Below are positions 26,669 through 36,129 of a DNA stretch of 64,000 bases, one piece after another (the stretch's first letter is position 1; every line of letters starts with the position of its first letter). The DNA is taken from positions 70,658 through 134,657 of the forward strand of contig DPRR01000014.1 in assembly GCA_003538625.1 (NCBI GenBank). Reading direction: 5' to 3'. Below the pieces are notes generated by a model. That model was not told the DNA's origin. It was given only the letters and a program-made list of their open reading frames with translations, and ran no database searches. This DNA is from Ignavibacteriales bacterium (GTDB lineage: Bacteria > Bacteroidota > Ignavibacteria > Ignavibacteriales > Ignavibacteriaceae). Position numbers and translations under genes: made by a program.

Positions 26669-28087
26669 TTAATTTTGTATTAAATAATCATTTATGGCTT
26701 TTGCTGCTTTTCTTCCGGCTCCCATCGCTAATATTACTGTGGCGCCACCAGTAACAATATCACCACCGGCAAATACACCTTTTTTTGAGGTTGCCATTGT
26801 TTCATCATTGACGAGAATGTTACCCCATTTATTAAATTGAAGTTCAGGGGTAGTTTGTTGAATAATTGGATTAGATCCGTTTCCAATAGCGATTACGGCC
26901 ATATCAATATCAAGTATATAATTTGAATTTTCTACGGGAACAGGTTTTCTTCTGCCGGAAGAATCGGGTTCGCCAAGTTCCATTTTTAACAACTCGACTC
27001 CGGTTAACCATCCCTGTGCATCGCCAATAAACTTTAAAGGATTTGAGAGCAGAATAAATTCAATACCTTCTTCTTTAGCATGATGTATCTCTTCTTTTCG
27101 GGCGGGCATTTCAATATCAGAACGACGATAAACAATGTATGCATTTTTTGCACCGAGTCTTTTTGAAGTTCTAACCGCATCCATCGCTGTATTTCCACCG
27201 CCGAATACTGCAACATTTTTATCTTTAACATTAAAAACCGGAGTATCATAATCAGGGAACTTATATGCTTTCATCAAATTTACTCTGGTTAAAAATTCAT
27301 TTGATGAATATACACCATTTAAATTTTCGCCTTCAATATTCAGAAAATATGGTAATCCTGCACCAACTGCTATAAATACAGCATCATAACCATTTTGCAT
27401 TAATTCATCTATAGTATCTGTAAAGCCAATAACGGCATTTGTTTGAAAATCTACTCCGAGTTGTTTTAAAGATTCTATTTCAGTTTTTACAATGTCCTTT
27501 GGCAAACGGAATTCAGGAATTCCATAGATCAGCACACCGCCAAGTTCGTGCAGTGCTTCAAATACGGTTACATCATGACCCATCTGAATAAGATCACCTG
27601 CACAACTCAGTCCCGATGGACCGCTTCCAATAATTGCAACTTTTTTACCGGTTTTAGTTTTTATTTCCGGATTCCTTAATCCACCGTGCTCCCGCTCAAA
27701 ATCTGCAACAAATCTTTCTAACCGACCAATTGCTATTGACTCGCCTTTTATCCCGACAACACATTGAGCTTCACATTGTTCTTCCTGAGGACAAACACGC
27801 CCACAAATTGCCGGAAGCATATTATCTTCTTTAATCTTTGAAGCAGCTCCAAGATAATCACCTGCTGCCACCAACGTAATAAAGTCTTTTATCTTAACTT
27901 CTACCGGACATCCCTCTATACAAACTGGTTTTGGACATTGGAGACATCTTAGTGCTTCCATCTTAGCAAGTTCTTCAGTAAAACCTAAATTAACCTCCTT
28001 AAAATTTTTGCTTCTTTCAAAACCATCCTGCTCGGGCATCGGTTGTCTTGGTATTTTCATTCGTTCTTTTTTGCTAAGATCAGCCAT
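26669..28087 (-). CDS. nfnB: NfnB-type NADPH:ferredoxin oxidoreductase subunit (GltD-like)
   Basis: 472 residues, GGAGAAA site before ATG 28087. The N-terminal cysteine clusters (CLQCPKPVCIEGCP about 48-61, CGRVCPQEEQCEAQC about 94-108) bind two 4Fe-4S clusters. FAD- and NADPH-binding motifs follow: GSGPSGLSCAGDLIQMG (about 152), GGGNTAMDAVRTSKRLGAK (about 297) and the C-terminal GGDIVTGGATVILAMGAGRKA. The order matches the large subunit NfnB/GltA-type. Together with the upstream subunit it should couple NADH and ferredoxin to NADP by electron bifurcation. Annotation as glutamate synthase small subunit is a common error; no large GltB gene is present. Confidence 0.88.
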   Translation of the reverse strand: MADLSKKERMKIPRQPMPEQDGFERSKNFKEVNLGFTEELAKMEALRCLQCPKPVCIEGCPVEVKIKDFITLVAAGDYLGAASKIKEDNMLPAICGRVCPQEEQCEAQCVVGIKGESIAIGRLERFVADFEREHGGLRNPEIKTKTGKKVAIIGSGPSGLSCAGDLIQMGHDVTVFEALHELGGVLIYGIPEFRLPKDIVKTEIESLKQLGVDFQTNAVIGFTDTIDELMQNGYDAVFIAVGAGLPYFLNIEGENLNGVYSSNEFLTRVNLMKAYKFPDYDTPVFNVKDKNVAVFGGGNTAMDAVRTSKRLGAKNAYIVYRRSDIEMPARKEEIHHAKEEGIEFILLSNPLKFIGDAQGWLTGVELLKMELGEPDSSGRRKPVPVENSNYILDIDMAVIAIGNGSNPIIQQTTPELQFNKWGNILVNDETMATSKKGVFAGGDIVTGGATVILAMGAGRKAAKAINDYLIQN

Positions 28088-28124
28088 TAATATTTCTCCG
28101 TTTTTTTATCTAAAAATTGTTCGG

Positions 28125-28988
28125 TCAGATTTTTGAAAGTAAGCCTTCGTCAAAAGCTTTATCAAAGTGGCATAAATAGTTATGAAGTGATTCTGTTTCG
28201 TGTTCTCTGTAGGTTTTGTTTCTTCTCTCAAGTGTTTGAAAATCAACCAGGTGTGCATCAAATTCAGGACCATCAACACAGACAAAGACTGTTTTGTTAT
28301 CAACTATCGCTCTGCATCCACCACACATTCCGGTTCCATCAACCATAACCGGATTTAAACTTACAACAGTTTTAATTCCATATGGTCGCGTTGTTTCTGC
28401 AACTGCTTTCATCATTGGAATAGGTCCAATTGCAAGTACAAAATCTATTTTTGTACCATTGTCAATTAACTCTTTTAATTTTTGAGTAACAAAACCATGA
28501 AATCCATAACTTCCATCATCAGTTGTAGGATAAACTTCATTACAAACTTGTCTAAGTTCGTCTTCAAGGATAACAAGGTCTTTGGTTCTTCCACCAATAA
28601 TTGCGATTGTATGGTTACCTGCATTTTTTAAAGCAACAGCCGTTGGATATGCAATAGCAGTTCCAACACCCCCGCCAATGCTTACTGCCGTTCCAAAATT
28701 TTCTATATGTGATGCTTTACCTAATGGCCCGACCACATCTAAAATAAAATCTCCTGCAACAAATGTGTTTAATTCTTTGGTAGTTTTTCCAATTCCCTGG
28801 ACAATAATAGTAATTGTTCCATTAGTAATATCGGAATCAGCGATGGTGAGAGGTATTCTCTCACCACCATCTTTTAACCTTATAATAACAAACTGACCGG
28901 CCTTACGTTTAGCTGCAATTTTGGGTGCTTCGATAACAAATCGTTTAATATTATCCGCAAGAAAATCTGCATTAATTATTTTGTACAT
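28125..28988 (-). CDS. nfnA: NfnA-type FAD/NAD-binding subunit (SudB-like)
   Basis: 287 residues; AAAGGA site before ATG 28988. FAD-binding barrel (about 1-95, with RKAGQFVIIRLKDGGERIPL), NAD-binding Rossmann part (SIGGGVGTAIAYPTAVALK), and the C-terminal 2Fe-2S cluster region (TGMCGGCRAIVDNKTVFVC, then DGPEFDAHLVDF). This is the PyrK/HydG-like subunit found with NfnB. It is 37 bases upstream of nfnB and 35 bases downstream of the malic enzyme, so all three probably share a transcript. Confidence 0.88.
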   Translation of the reverse strand: MYKIINADFLADNIKRFVIEAPKIAAKRKAGQFVIIRLKDGGERIPLTIADSDITNGTITIIVQGIGKTTKELNTFVAGDFILDVVGPLGKASHIENFGTAVSIGGGVGTAIAYPTAVALKNAGNHTIAIIGGRTKDLVILEDELRQVCNEVYPTTDDGSYGFHGFVTQKLKELIDNGTKIDFVLAIGPIPMMKAVAETTRPYGIKTVVSLNPVMVDGTGMCGGCRAIVDNKTVFVCVDGPEFDAHLVDFQTLERRNKTYREHETESLHNYLCHFDKAFDEGLLSKI

Positions 28989-29023
28989 TTATTTCCTTTG
29001 ACTGCATTTATCAAATTACCCGA

Positions 29024-31276
29024 TTATTTATTTTGATTTACTTCAACTACAGCAATTGCAGTCATATTGTATATATCATCTACGGTTGCGTCGCGTTGTA
29101 AAACGTGAACCGGTTTTCTCATTCCCATAAGAATAGGTCCGATTACTGTTGCCTGCCCGATTCTTGCCATAAGTTTATAAGCTATGTTTGCCGAATTTAA
29201 ATCAGGAAATACGAGAACATTGGCTCCGCCTTTTATTTTTGTAAAAGGGAAAGTTTTCTCTAATATTTCAGGAACAACTGCTGTATCAGCTTGCATTTCT
29301 CCGTCCACAATGAGGTCAGGTCTCTTAGATTTGACTATTTTAACAGCCTCTTTAACCTTAAGTGATTCCGGATAATCAGCACTACCAAAATTACTGAATG
29401 AAAGCATTGCGATCTTTGGAACAACCTCAAAAGCTTTTACTGTCTCTGCTGCCGATATTGCAATTTCAGCTAATTGTTCAGCACTTGGATTAACGTTAAC
29501 AGTACAATCCGTAAAAAAGTAAGTCTCTTTTTTTGCAATAACAATATACAATCCAGAAACAATTTTAAATCCGTCCTTCACTCCAATACACTGCAATGCT
29601 GGTTTAATTGTATTAGGATAACTTGTTGTATATCCACTAATTAAGGCATCAGCTTCACCAACTTCCACCATCATAGAACCAAAATAATTTGGTGTGCGCA
29701 TCAATTTTTTGGCATCCCATATAGTTGCACCTCTTCTTTGTCTCTTGCTGAAGAAAGATTCAGCATAAGCATCACATTTTTCACTATTAGCAGGATCAAT
29801 TATCTGGAATTCATTAACATCATAACCGATTCGATCTATTTCGCTTTTGATAATATTTTCATTACCTAACAAAACAGGGTTAGCTACACCATCACTATAA
29901 ACTGCGTGTGCTGCACGAATAATATTCTCCGCTTCACCTTCAGGATATACAACTTTTTTAGGATGCTTCATTGCTTTGTGAATCATCACTCTAATTATTT
30001 CTTTTGATAGGCCTAATCTTTCTTTCAATTTTTCTTCATATGCAACCCAATCCATTTCTTTTACTTTGGCTACTCCGGTTTCAATTGCGGCTTTTGCCAC
30101 AGCCGGAGCAACGTACCATAAAACTCTGGGATCAAATGGTTTTGGAATTATATATTCTCTGCCGAATTCAAAATCTTCACCACCGTAAGCTTTCAGTACC
30201 ATTTCAGGCACTTTTTCTTTTGCTAATCTGGCAAGCGCCAATGTAGCAGCCATTTTCATTTCATCATTTATGCTTGTTGCTCTAACATCTAAGGCACCAC
30301 GAAAAATAAATGGGAATCCTAAAACATTATTTACCTGATTCGGAAAATCGCTTCTTCCGGTCGCCATAATCAAATCTTTTCTAACAGATACTGCATCATC
30401 ATACATAATTTCCGGATCAGGATTTGCCATTGCAAAGATGATCGGATTCGGGGCCATCGTTTTAACCCATTCTTTATTTACAACGTTGCCAACTGAAAGT
30501 CCAATAAAAACATCTGCATCTTTAAACGCAGCTTCCAAAGATGGGAATCCTTTTTCCTGAGCGAATCCATCTTTGTACTTATTTAAATCTTTTCTATCCT
30601 TTGTAATGCATCCTTTGGAATCAAACATATAAATATTTTCTTTTTTGACTCCAGCACGTACATAATGTTTACAACAGGAAATTGCTGAGGCTCCCGCTCC
30701 ATTAACAATAATTCTTACTTTATCTAATTGTTTCCCTGCAACTTCAACAGCGTTAATAAGCGCTGCACACGAGATAATCGCCGTACCGTGTTGATCGTCA
30801 TGAAAAACGGGAATATTCATTGTTGCTTTAAGTGTTTCTTCAATCTCAAAACATTCCGGAGCCTTAATATCTTCAAGATTTATTCCGCCAAAAGTTGGTT
30901 CCAGCATTTGTGTCATTCTAATTATTTCTTTTGGATCGTGAGAATTGACCTCGATATCAAAGACATCGATATCAGCAAATCTTTTGAATAGAACTCCTTT
31001 TCCTTCCATAACAGGTTTTCCTGCTTCAGGACCTATATCACCTAAACCCAGTACCGCAGTGCCGTTTGAAATTACAGCAACCAGGTTTCCTTTTGCTGTA
31101 TATTTATATACATCCTCAACGTTATTATGAATTTCACGGCAAGGTTCTGCAACACCGGGAGTGTAAGCCATTGAGAGATCTCTTGCTGTTAAACAAGGTT
31201 TTGTTGCTATTACTTCTATTTTACCTTTGCGTTCGCTGCTATGGTAATACAGAGCATCTTCTTTAGTCATTTTCAT
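29024..31276 (-). CDS. maeB: NADP-type malic enzyme with C-terminal phosphotransacetylase-like domain
   Basis: 750 residues; AAAGGAG site seven bases from ATG 31276. Residues about 1-420 are the malic enzyme part: [13 protein letters not shown], the metal-binding [18 protein letters not shown], the dinucleotide motif [16 protein letters not shown]. Residues about 425-750 resemble phosphotransacetylase ([50 protein letters not shown]). This MaeB layout decarboxylates malate to pyruvate with NADP; the PTA domain is regulatory, sensing acetyl-CoA in known enzymes. First gene of the operon with nfnA and nfnB. Confidence 0.93.
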   Translation of the reverse strand: MKMTKEDALYYHSSERKGKIEVIATKPCLTARDLSMAYTPGVAEPCREIHNNVEDVYKYTAKGNLVAVISNGTAVLGLGDIGPEAGKPVMEGKGVLFKRFADIDVFDIEVNSHDPKEIIRMTQMLEPTFGGINLEDIKAPECFEIEETLKATMNIPVFHDDQHGTAIISCAALINAVEVAGKQLDKVRIIVNGAGASAISCCKHYVRAGVKKENIYMFDSKGCITKDRKDLNKYKDGFAQEKGFPSLEAAFKDADVFIGLSVGNVVNKEWVKTMAPNPIIFAMANPDPEIMYDDAVSVRKDLIMATGRSDFPNQVNNVLGFPFIFRGALDVRATSINDEMKMAATLALARLAKEKVPEMVLKAYGGEDFEFGREYIIPKPFDPRVLWYVAPAVAKAAIETGVAKVKEMDWVAYEEKLKERLGLSKEIIRVMIHKAMKHPKKVVYPEGEAENIIRAAHAVYSDGVANPVLLGNENIIKSEIDRIGYDVNEFQIIDPANSEKCDAYAESFFSKRQRRGATIWDAKKLMRTPNYFGSMMVEVGEADALISGYTTSYPNTIKPALQCIGVKDGFKIVSGLYIVIAKKETYFFTDCTVNVNPSAEQLAEIAISAAETVKAFEVVPKIAMLSFSNFGSADYPESLKVKEAVKIVKSKRPDLIVDGEMQADTAVVPEILEKTFPFTKIKGGANVLVFPDLNSANIAYKLMARIGQATVIGPILMGMRKPVHVLQRDATVDDIYNMTAIAVVEVNQNK

Positions 31277-31586
31277 TATTGACTCCTTTATAGAAGGATA
31301 ATTGATAATTTGAAAATTGGTTAATTACTACTTTGTGATGATTGAATGGATTTTGAAAAATTGAGAAGGTATTGATTAAATAATATTCTGATAACTTTAC
31401 ATATGTTACCAATTTATTGCTTCCCGTAAAAAACTCTAAGTGGATCAAAATATTCATCAAATTTGCGAAAAAAGGACACTTGAATTAATTAGTAAAAATT
31501 AATCTTACCAATATTTGTTGCTCCAAAATTAAGAAAATTTTAATTGCTGTGCTACACAAAAATTTGATGATTGTTGAATTAAAACG
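31277..31586 (-). promoter_or_regulatory. Intergenic region upstream of the malic enzyme operon
   Basis: 310 AT-rich bases. The promoter for the minus-strand malic enzyme/nfnAB operon should lie here, together with the 3' end of the queuosine-transporter transcript boundary. I see no convincing gene, hairpin or operator. A 65-codon frame in this region overlaps the ribosome binding site and is not believable. Confidence 0.4.
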
Positions 31587-32345
31587 CTATTTATTCATTG
31601 CTTCTGATTGAAGTTGTTCTGATAGTTCTTTTCCCAAATATTTATCGATTATAGAATGCAGAATGTAAAGAGCTGGAGTTACGATTATAGCTATGATGAA
31701 TTTGTAGATATAGTTTACAATTCCGATCACCAAAACTAGTTTCAAGTCCCATCCGGCACCAATGTAAAAAGCAATAAACAATACAACAAAACTATCAACT
31801 AACTGAGAAACTAAAGTTGATCCTGTTGCACGAAGCCAGATTTTGGATGAACCGGTAAAAGCTTTGAAGTAATGAAATACTGTCACATCTACCAGTTGTC
31901 CAACTAAAAACGCAGTAAGAGAGCCGATAATTATCCATAAACCCTGACCGAAAATAGTATTGAATGCCAGGTGCATATTTACTTTACCAAATGGTGTTAC
32001 TCTTTCAACCCAAAATGAAGCCGGTGATAAATTCATTGCAAAGAAGACCATCAAAAATGCATAAGCAATTAAAATTGCTGCCGTAAACGAAAGAAATTTT
32101 ACACCTTTCCTGCCGAAGTATTCGTTAATGATATCAGTCATAACAAAGACGATTGGCCACAGTACAACCCCTGCAGTTAAATTAAACGATAGATTTTCAA
32201 TTCCGAGGATTGTAAGATTTAATGGTTTAAATCCAAATGTAGATTCTAATGAAAATATTTTGACACCGATAAATTCTGCAAGGATTGCGTTTGCGATAAA
32301 AAACGAACCAAGCAAATAGAAAAGGATTGATGATTTGTCTTTCAT
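31587..32345 (-). CDS. Queuosine precursor transporter (YhhQ/VUT family)
   Basis: 252 residues with six to seven membrane segments. The signature of the VUT_1/YhhQ family is present: FFIANAILAEFIGVKIF near the start, MTDIINEYFGRKGVKFL in the first cytoplasmic loop, and FWVERVTPFGKVN. Family members import queuine or preQ0/preQ1 for tRNA modification. Length is normal for Bacteroidota members. No queuosine synthesis gene is in the window. Apparently monocistronic. Confidence 0.88.
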   Translation of the reverse strand: MKDKSSILFYLLGSFFIANAILAEFIGVKIFSLESTFGFKPLNLTILGIENLSFNLTAGVVLWPIVFVMTDIINEYFGRKGVKFLSFTAAILIAYAFLMVFFAMNLSPASFWVERVTPFGKVNMHLAFNTIFGQGLWIIIGSLTAFLVGQLVDVTVFHYFKAFTGSSKIWLRATGSTLVSQLVDSFVVLFIAFYIGAGWDLKLVLVIGIVNYIYKFIIAIIVTPALYILHSIIDKYLGKELSEQLQSEAMNK

Positions 32346-32393
32346 ACTTTTCTCAAATTTTTGCGGAAAATTATTCTAATTACAACTTAAAAC

Positions 32394-32430
32394 AAAAAAA
32401 AGGTTCCGGAAATTCCGGAACCTTTTTTAT
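32394..32430 (-). terminator. Rho-independent terminator, functional in both directions
   Basis: A strong inverted repeat (AAAGGTTCCGGAA and its complement TTCCGGAACCTTT), with a very short loop, has T on the right and A on the left. It ends the DUF6600-type gene whose stop is at 32450, and faces away from the transporter. Confidence 0.88.
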
Positions 32431-32449
32431 AGAGAGAGTTGAATTGAGG

Positions 32450-33862
32450 TTATCTTGTACGCGATCTATTGTTTTGATCATTACTTCGGGAATTCTGTTT
32501 AGTCTCAGTTTTGTTATTAGAACTATTTCTTTTTACTTCAGTATTTCTATTAATATTTGAGTTCTGATTTCTCTGTTCAACTTTCTGAGTTTCTTGTCTT
32601 TGTTGAATTTTTCTGTCATTATTTTGTTTGAAAACTTCAGTATTAGATTTCTGTTCTTCACGCTTTTGAATTGTCACATCATTTTTTCTATTTGACTCTT
32701 CATTCGCTTTTCTCTGAATCTGAACTTCTTCATTTCTTCTATTCTGCTCTGTTCTTTTGATCTCTTCAGTCCGCTTAATTTCTTCGTTCCTTCTTATCTG
32801 ATCATTATTCCTTTTTTCAATTTCAGAGTTTCGTTTTTCTATATCGTTTCTTTCCTGAAGTTTTCTATCGTTTTCCATCTTACGGCGATTGATATTATTA
32901 TCTATTCTTTTCGAGTCATCAACACTTTCGCGTGTATTCAAATTACTCATATTTTCTCTGGTTTCAACTTTCCTATTATCATCTATTTTTCTCGTATCAC
33001 TTCTATCAATCGTTCTGTCTCGACCTAATTCAACTTTATCAAGATTCAGGGAAGTTTTCCTATCGGTTCTTTCCATTTTAACATCTCTCAAATTATCTCG
33101 AGAAATATCATCCCGATTGGCAATATAAGTTCTGATTTCTTTATTACGATTGTTTGAGTCTCTTTCTTTTGTTAGTTCTCTAGGATCATTTACGGTAACC
33201 AGATTTCTCTTTTCAATCATCCTTCCGCTTCTTTCTCTGATTCTATCATAATCGACACCGTTATTTCTAACTCTACCATCGTAATAAGAGTAATTGGTTC
33301 TCATCTTGGTTCTGCTGTGTACCCGGTACTTATATTTAGGTGCAACGTAATAATTGTACACATTATTATCACAGAAATGATTATACTGAACATAATTCCA
33401 GTAAGTGTATGGAACGTAATAGTCATAAGTATAGTGTATCCCGATATTTACTGAGAATAATGCATAAGGAGATAAAGGAGCCCAGCCGATATAATCATCA
33501 TCATATCTCCAATCAACCCATGCAGGTGCCCATTCATAATCAGGAATCCAAATCCAACCATAGTAATCATCGAAGTACCATCTTCCATAATGATAAACAA
33601 CTTCACCAAAAGGTTCATATGAATTCCAGTACCATCCATAATCTGTGTATATCCATTGTCCCTGAGTATAAGGTGACCAGTTTCTTTTCATATGTGTAGG
33701 ACGCCAAACCGGCGTACCGAAACCTATCTCAATCCAGGTTCCGTAAGGTGAGAGTGAAGTATAAAAATATCCTCCGACTCTTTTTGCATAGTTCGTGTTT
33801 GCATCAGCATTTACTGATAAACCGAGAACTATTAAGACTGCTGCGATTATTAACTTTTTCAT
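32450..33862 (-). CDS. Exported DUF6600-type tyrosine-rich protein with charged tail
   Basis: 470 residues, AAGGAG site before ATG 33862. Signal peptide about 1-22. Residues 25-190 are extremely rich in Tyr and Trp, with repeated units such as SPYGTWIEIG, GQWIYTDYGWYWNSYEPFG, YHYGRWYFDDYYGWIWIPDYEW, APAWVDWRYDDDYIGWAPL: the pattern of the DUF6600 family of FecR-operon-associated proteins. Residues about 195-470 are low-complexity and almost entirely Arg, Asn, Glu, Lys, Asp, Gln and Ser, probably disordered or coiled-coil. Role unknown; the aromatic repeats suggest a cell-surface or extracellular-matrix protein. It is monocistronic with its own terminator. Confidence 0.8.
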   Translation of the reverse strand: MKKLIIAAVLIVLGLSVNADANTNYAKRVGGYFYTSLSPYGTWIEIGFGTPVWRPTHMKRNWSPYTQGQWIYTDYGWYWNSYEPFGEVVYHYGRWYFDDYYGWIWIPDYEWAPAWVDWRYDDDYIGWAPLSPYALFSVNIGIHYTYDYYVPYTYWNYVQYNHFCDNNVYNYYVAPKYKYRVHSRTKMRTNYSYYDGRVRNNGVDYDRIRERSGRMIEKRNLVTVNDPRELTKERDSNNRNKEIRTYIANRDDISRDNLRDVKMERTDRKTSLNLDKVELGRDRTIDRSDTRKIDDNRKVETRENMSNLNTRESVDDSKRIDNNINRRKMENDRKLQERNDIEKRNSEIEKRNNDQIRRNEEIKRTEEIKRTEQNRRNEEVQIQRKANEESNRKNDVTIQKREEQKSNTEVFKQNNDRKIQQRQETQKVEQRNQNSNINRNTEVKRNSSNNKTETKQNSRSNDQNNRSRTR

Positions 33863-34005
33863 GACATACTCCTTTGTGTCTTGCTTCTGTTAGCCAAGGT
33901 TTGTGCCATCAAAAAATTGTTATTTTGAGCTTAAAATTAGATAAGTCAGTAGAGATTGTACATTTAAGTAAACAGTAATGTATTTCAGATTAACAGAAAA
34001 TTTGA

Positions 34006-35142
34006 TTAGCGTCTAATTTTTCGATCTTTCCAAACAAAATTGCCAAACATTCCCATAAAACCCGATACAAGAATGTATGGAATTTGAAGTGTCTCGGTTA
34101 TAAAAAATGGTTTTATCATTTTTAAATCAAATAATAATCCTATGCCTTTTTTAAGTACTGAATATTCAATCGATATTTTAACTAACACCGAAAAGAGAAA
34201 TGTTAGAAAAAATTTTGCTGATAAAATAAACCCAAGTAAGGGCTGGATTATTAAAGACAAATAAAATAAAAATATAATTATAAGCTTTAGCAGAAGTAAA
34301 TTATCACCATAGAAAAGTCCTTTGCTGGCCCAACGCTTCCGTTGATGATAAAAATCTTTTAGCGTTGGGTTAGTTGTTGTTAAAACAATTGCGTTTTTAT
34401 CCAGCGCAAATTTAATCTTATAACCGGTATCACTATGAATCTTTTGCATAAGCAACTCATCATCACCAGAAGATAGACTCATTTGATATGTAAATCCGCC
34501 GACATCCAAAAACGCTTTTTTACGATAAGCTATATTTGCTGCATTACAAATGATCGGTTTACCGGTTCCAATCAATCCTGCTCCTGTAATTACTAAACCG
34601 GCAAACTCAAGCCTCTGCATTTTACCGAAATAGTTTGAGGACTCAATGAATTCAACCGGACCTGAAATAAATCCGGTTTCACCATCCATAAACTTTAACA
34701 GATTTTTAAGCCAATCCTTTGAATGAATACAATCTGCATCCGTTGTAACAATTATTTCCCCTCTTGATTTTTCTATTCCAAATCTAATTGCTCTTTTTTT
34801 ATGAGCATTAATTGAATACTCTTTCGGAACTGAAAAAACAGATACGTTTTCTTTCCTGATCGCGTGCTCCAATAGGTGCAATGAATTATCGGTTGAAGAA
34901 TCATCTACAAAAATTATTTCATATTTACCGGGTGGATAATTCTGGTTTGATAGATTACTTAAGGTAGTTAAAATATTTTTAGCTTCATTTCTGAAAGGAA
35001 CAATTATGGAAATAAATTCTGACGGGGTGTTATTTACTAAGGATTGCGGGAGTTTATTCAATCCTAAATAAATTTTAATTAAAAAAAACCCGTAATAAAA
35101 AGCGAGAAGAAGAAAAATCGTTAAAAAAATGTTTTCAATCAT
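34006..35142 (-). CDS. Family 2 glycosyltransferase, processive-type
   Basis: 378 residues. An N-terminal membrane helix is followed by a GT-A domain: ISIIVPFRNEAKNILTTL, FVDDSSTDNS, the metal-binding TDADC, a GGFTYQMSLSSGDDELL acceptor segment, and HQRKRWASKG, the QxxRW motif of processive or membrane-embedded GT2 enzymes. Two or three C-terminal membrane helices follow. The donor is a nucleotide sugar; the acceptor is unknown, probably a lipid. Its start overlaps the end of the flippase-like gene by eight bases, so the two are translationally coupled. Confidence 0.88.
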   Translation of the reverse strand: MIENIFLTIFLLLAFYYGFFLIKIYLGLNKLPQSLVNNTPSEFISIIVPFRNEAKNILTTLSNLSNQNYPPGKYEIIFVDDSSTDNSLHLLEHAIRKENVSVFSVPKEYSINAHKKRAIRFGIEKSRGEIIVTTDADCIHSKDWLKNLLKFMDGETGFISGPVEFIESSNYFGKMQRLEFAGLVITGAGLIGTGKPIICNAANIAYRKKAFLDVGGFTYQMSLSSGDDELLMQKIHSDTGYKIKFALDKNAIVLTTTNPTLKDFYHQRKRWASKGLFYGDNLLLLKLIIIFLFYLSLIIQPLLGFILSAKFFLTFLFSVLVKISIEYSVLKKGIGLLFDLKMIKPFFITETLQIPYILVSGFMGMFGNFVWKDRKIRR

Positions 35143-36127
35143 TATTTTTTTTAAGCAGCAAAGCCAAACCGATTAAAGATGGGATTAATACATTTATCAA
35201 AAAAAGAAAGATTGAAGAATTAAATCCTGCCGGGGCGGATTCTCCAAATTGAGTTATAAAAAAAACTGATGCACCTTCTCTAATTCCCAACTCCCCTAAT
35301 GAAACCGGTGGAATTATTGTTTTGGCAAACATCATCAGGTTGCCTGCCCAAAAGTAATTTAAAAATTGATTATGATTTGAAAATGCTCCGACCAGTAGAG
35401 CGTACTGCAGTAGAAAACAGAAATAAAATAGCCCGGATACCACAAACATTTTGGTTGCATACTTTTTATCAAGCTTCCTGAATATTTTTATTTTTTCAAA
35501 CAGCCAATGGAGTTTTATTGAATTTCTTAGTTTGGTAAATAAAATATTATCCCAGAATTTATCATTAAACATTAAAAGCAGTAAAAAATAAAAAGCTACA
35601 AACAGAATAATAAATAAACCAGCAGTTAAGTAATTTGTAACGTGATAATAGTAGTGAAGAAAAATTATACTGGAAATCGAACCTAAAAATGCAACTATTA
35701 TTAATAGAAATATTTTATCCACCAATGTTGCAAGCGTAACGCGTAAAACGGAATTATTTTTAAATACAATTGCCCGTCCAAAATATTCTCCAATTCTTGC
35801 AGGAGTAAATATGCCAGCAGAAAATCCATAAAAAAGTGAAAGCCAAATTTTTGAACTGTGATTTTCAAGTAAAATAACTTTTGCAGTAATTTTCCATTTA
35901 TAATATTGTAAATAGATGTTGAGAACACTTAGCATTAGTGCGGCAGCAATAAGATAGAGATTTGCATTTTGAATAGCGGTTAATATTTCATCAAAATTAA
36001 CACTAAGGATTAAATAGACTAACAATCCAATCGCGATAAAGACTTTTGCAAAAATTAAGATAGTACTTTTATAATTTCGTATAAAAGTATTTTGATCAAA
36101 ATAATTTTTTATCTCTTTAGTTGACAC
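35135..36127 (-). CDS. Flippase-like integral membrane protein (UPF0104/LPG-synthase TM type)
   Basis: 330 residues, GTG start at 36127, two bases after the radical SAM stop. Seven to eight membrane helices. Typical stretches are FYGFSAGIFTPARIGEYFGRA and the C-terminal IIPPVSLGELGIREGASVFFI, the signature of the lysylphosphatidylglycerol synthase transmembrane/AglD-like family. Members appear to move or handle lipid-linked substrates. It contains no soluble catalytic domain, so the lysyl-transfer reaction is not implied. Middle gene of the operon. Confidence 0.85.
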   Translation of the reverse strand: MSTKEIKNYFDQNTFIRNYKSTILIFAKVFIAIGLLVYLILSVNFDEILTAIQNANLYLIAAALMLSVLNIYLQYYKWKITAKVILLENHSSKIWLSLFYGFSAGIFTPARIGEYFGRAIVFKNNSVLRVTLATLVDKIFLLIIVAFLGSISSIIFLHYYYHVTNYLTAGLFIILFVAFYFLLLLMFNDKFWDNILFTKLRNSIKLHWLFEKIKIFRKLDKKYATKMFVVSGLFYFCFLLQYALLVGAFSNHNQFLNYFWAGNLMMFAKTIIPPVSLGELGIREGASVFFITQFGESAPAGFNSSIFLFLINVLIPSLIGLALLLKKNND

Positions 36128-36129
36128 TT

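Noticed and set aside
26669..28087. Glutamate synthase small subunit
   Set aside because: The adjacent NfnA-type subunit and lack of a large glutamate synthase gene favour NfnB.
31263..31460. 65-codon frame on the minus strand upstream of the malic enzyme
   Set aside because: It overlaps the malic enzyme ribosome site and start, lacks domain features and has no ribosome site of its own.
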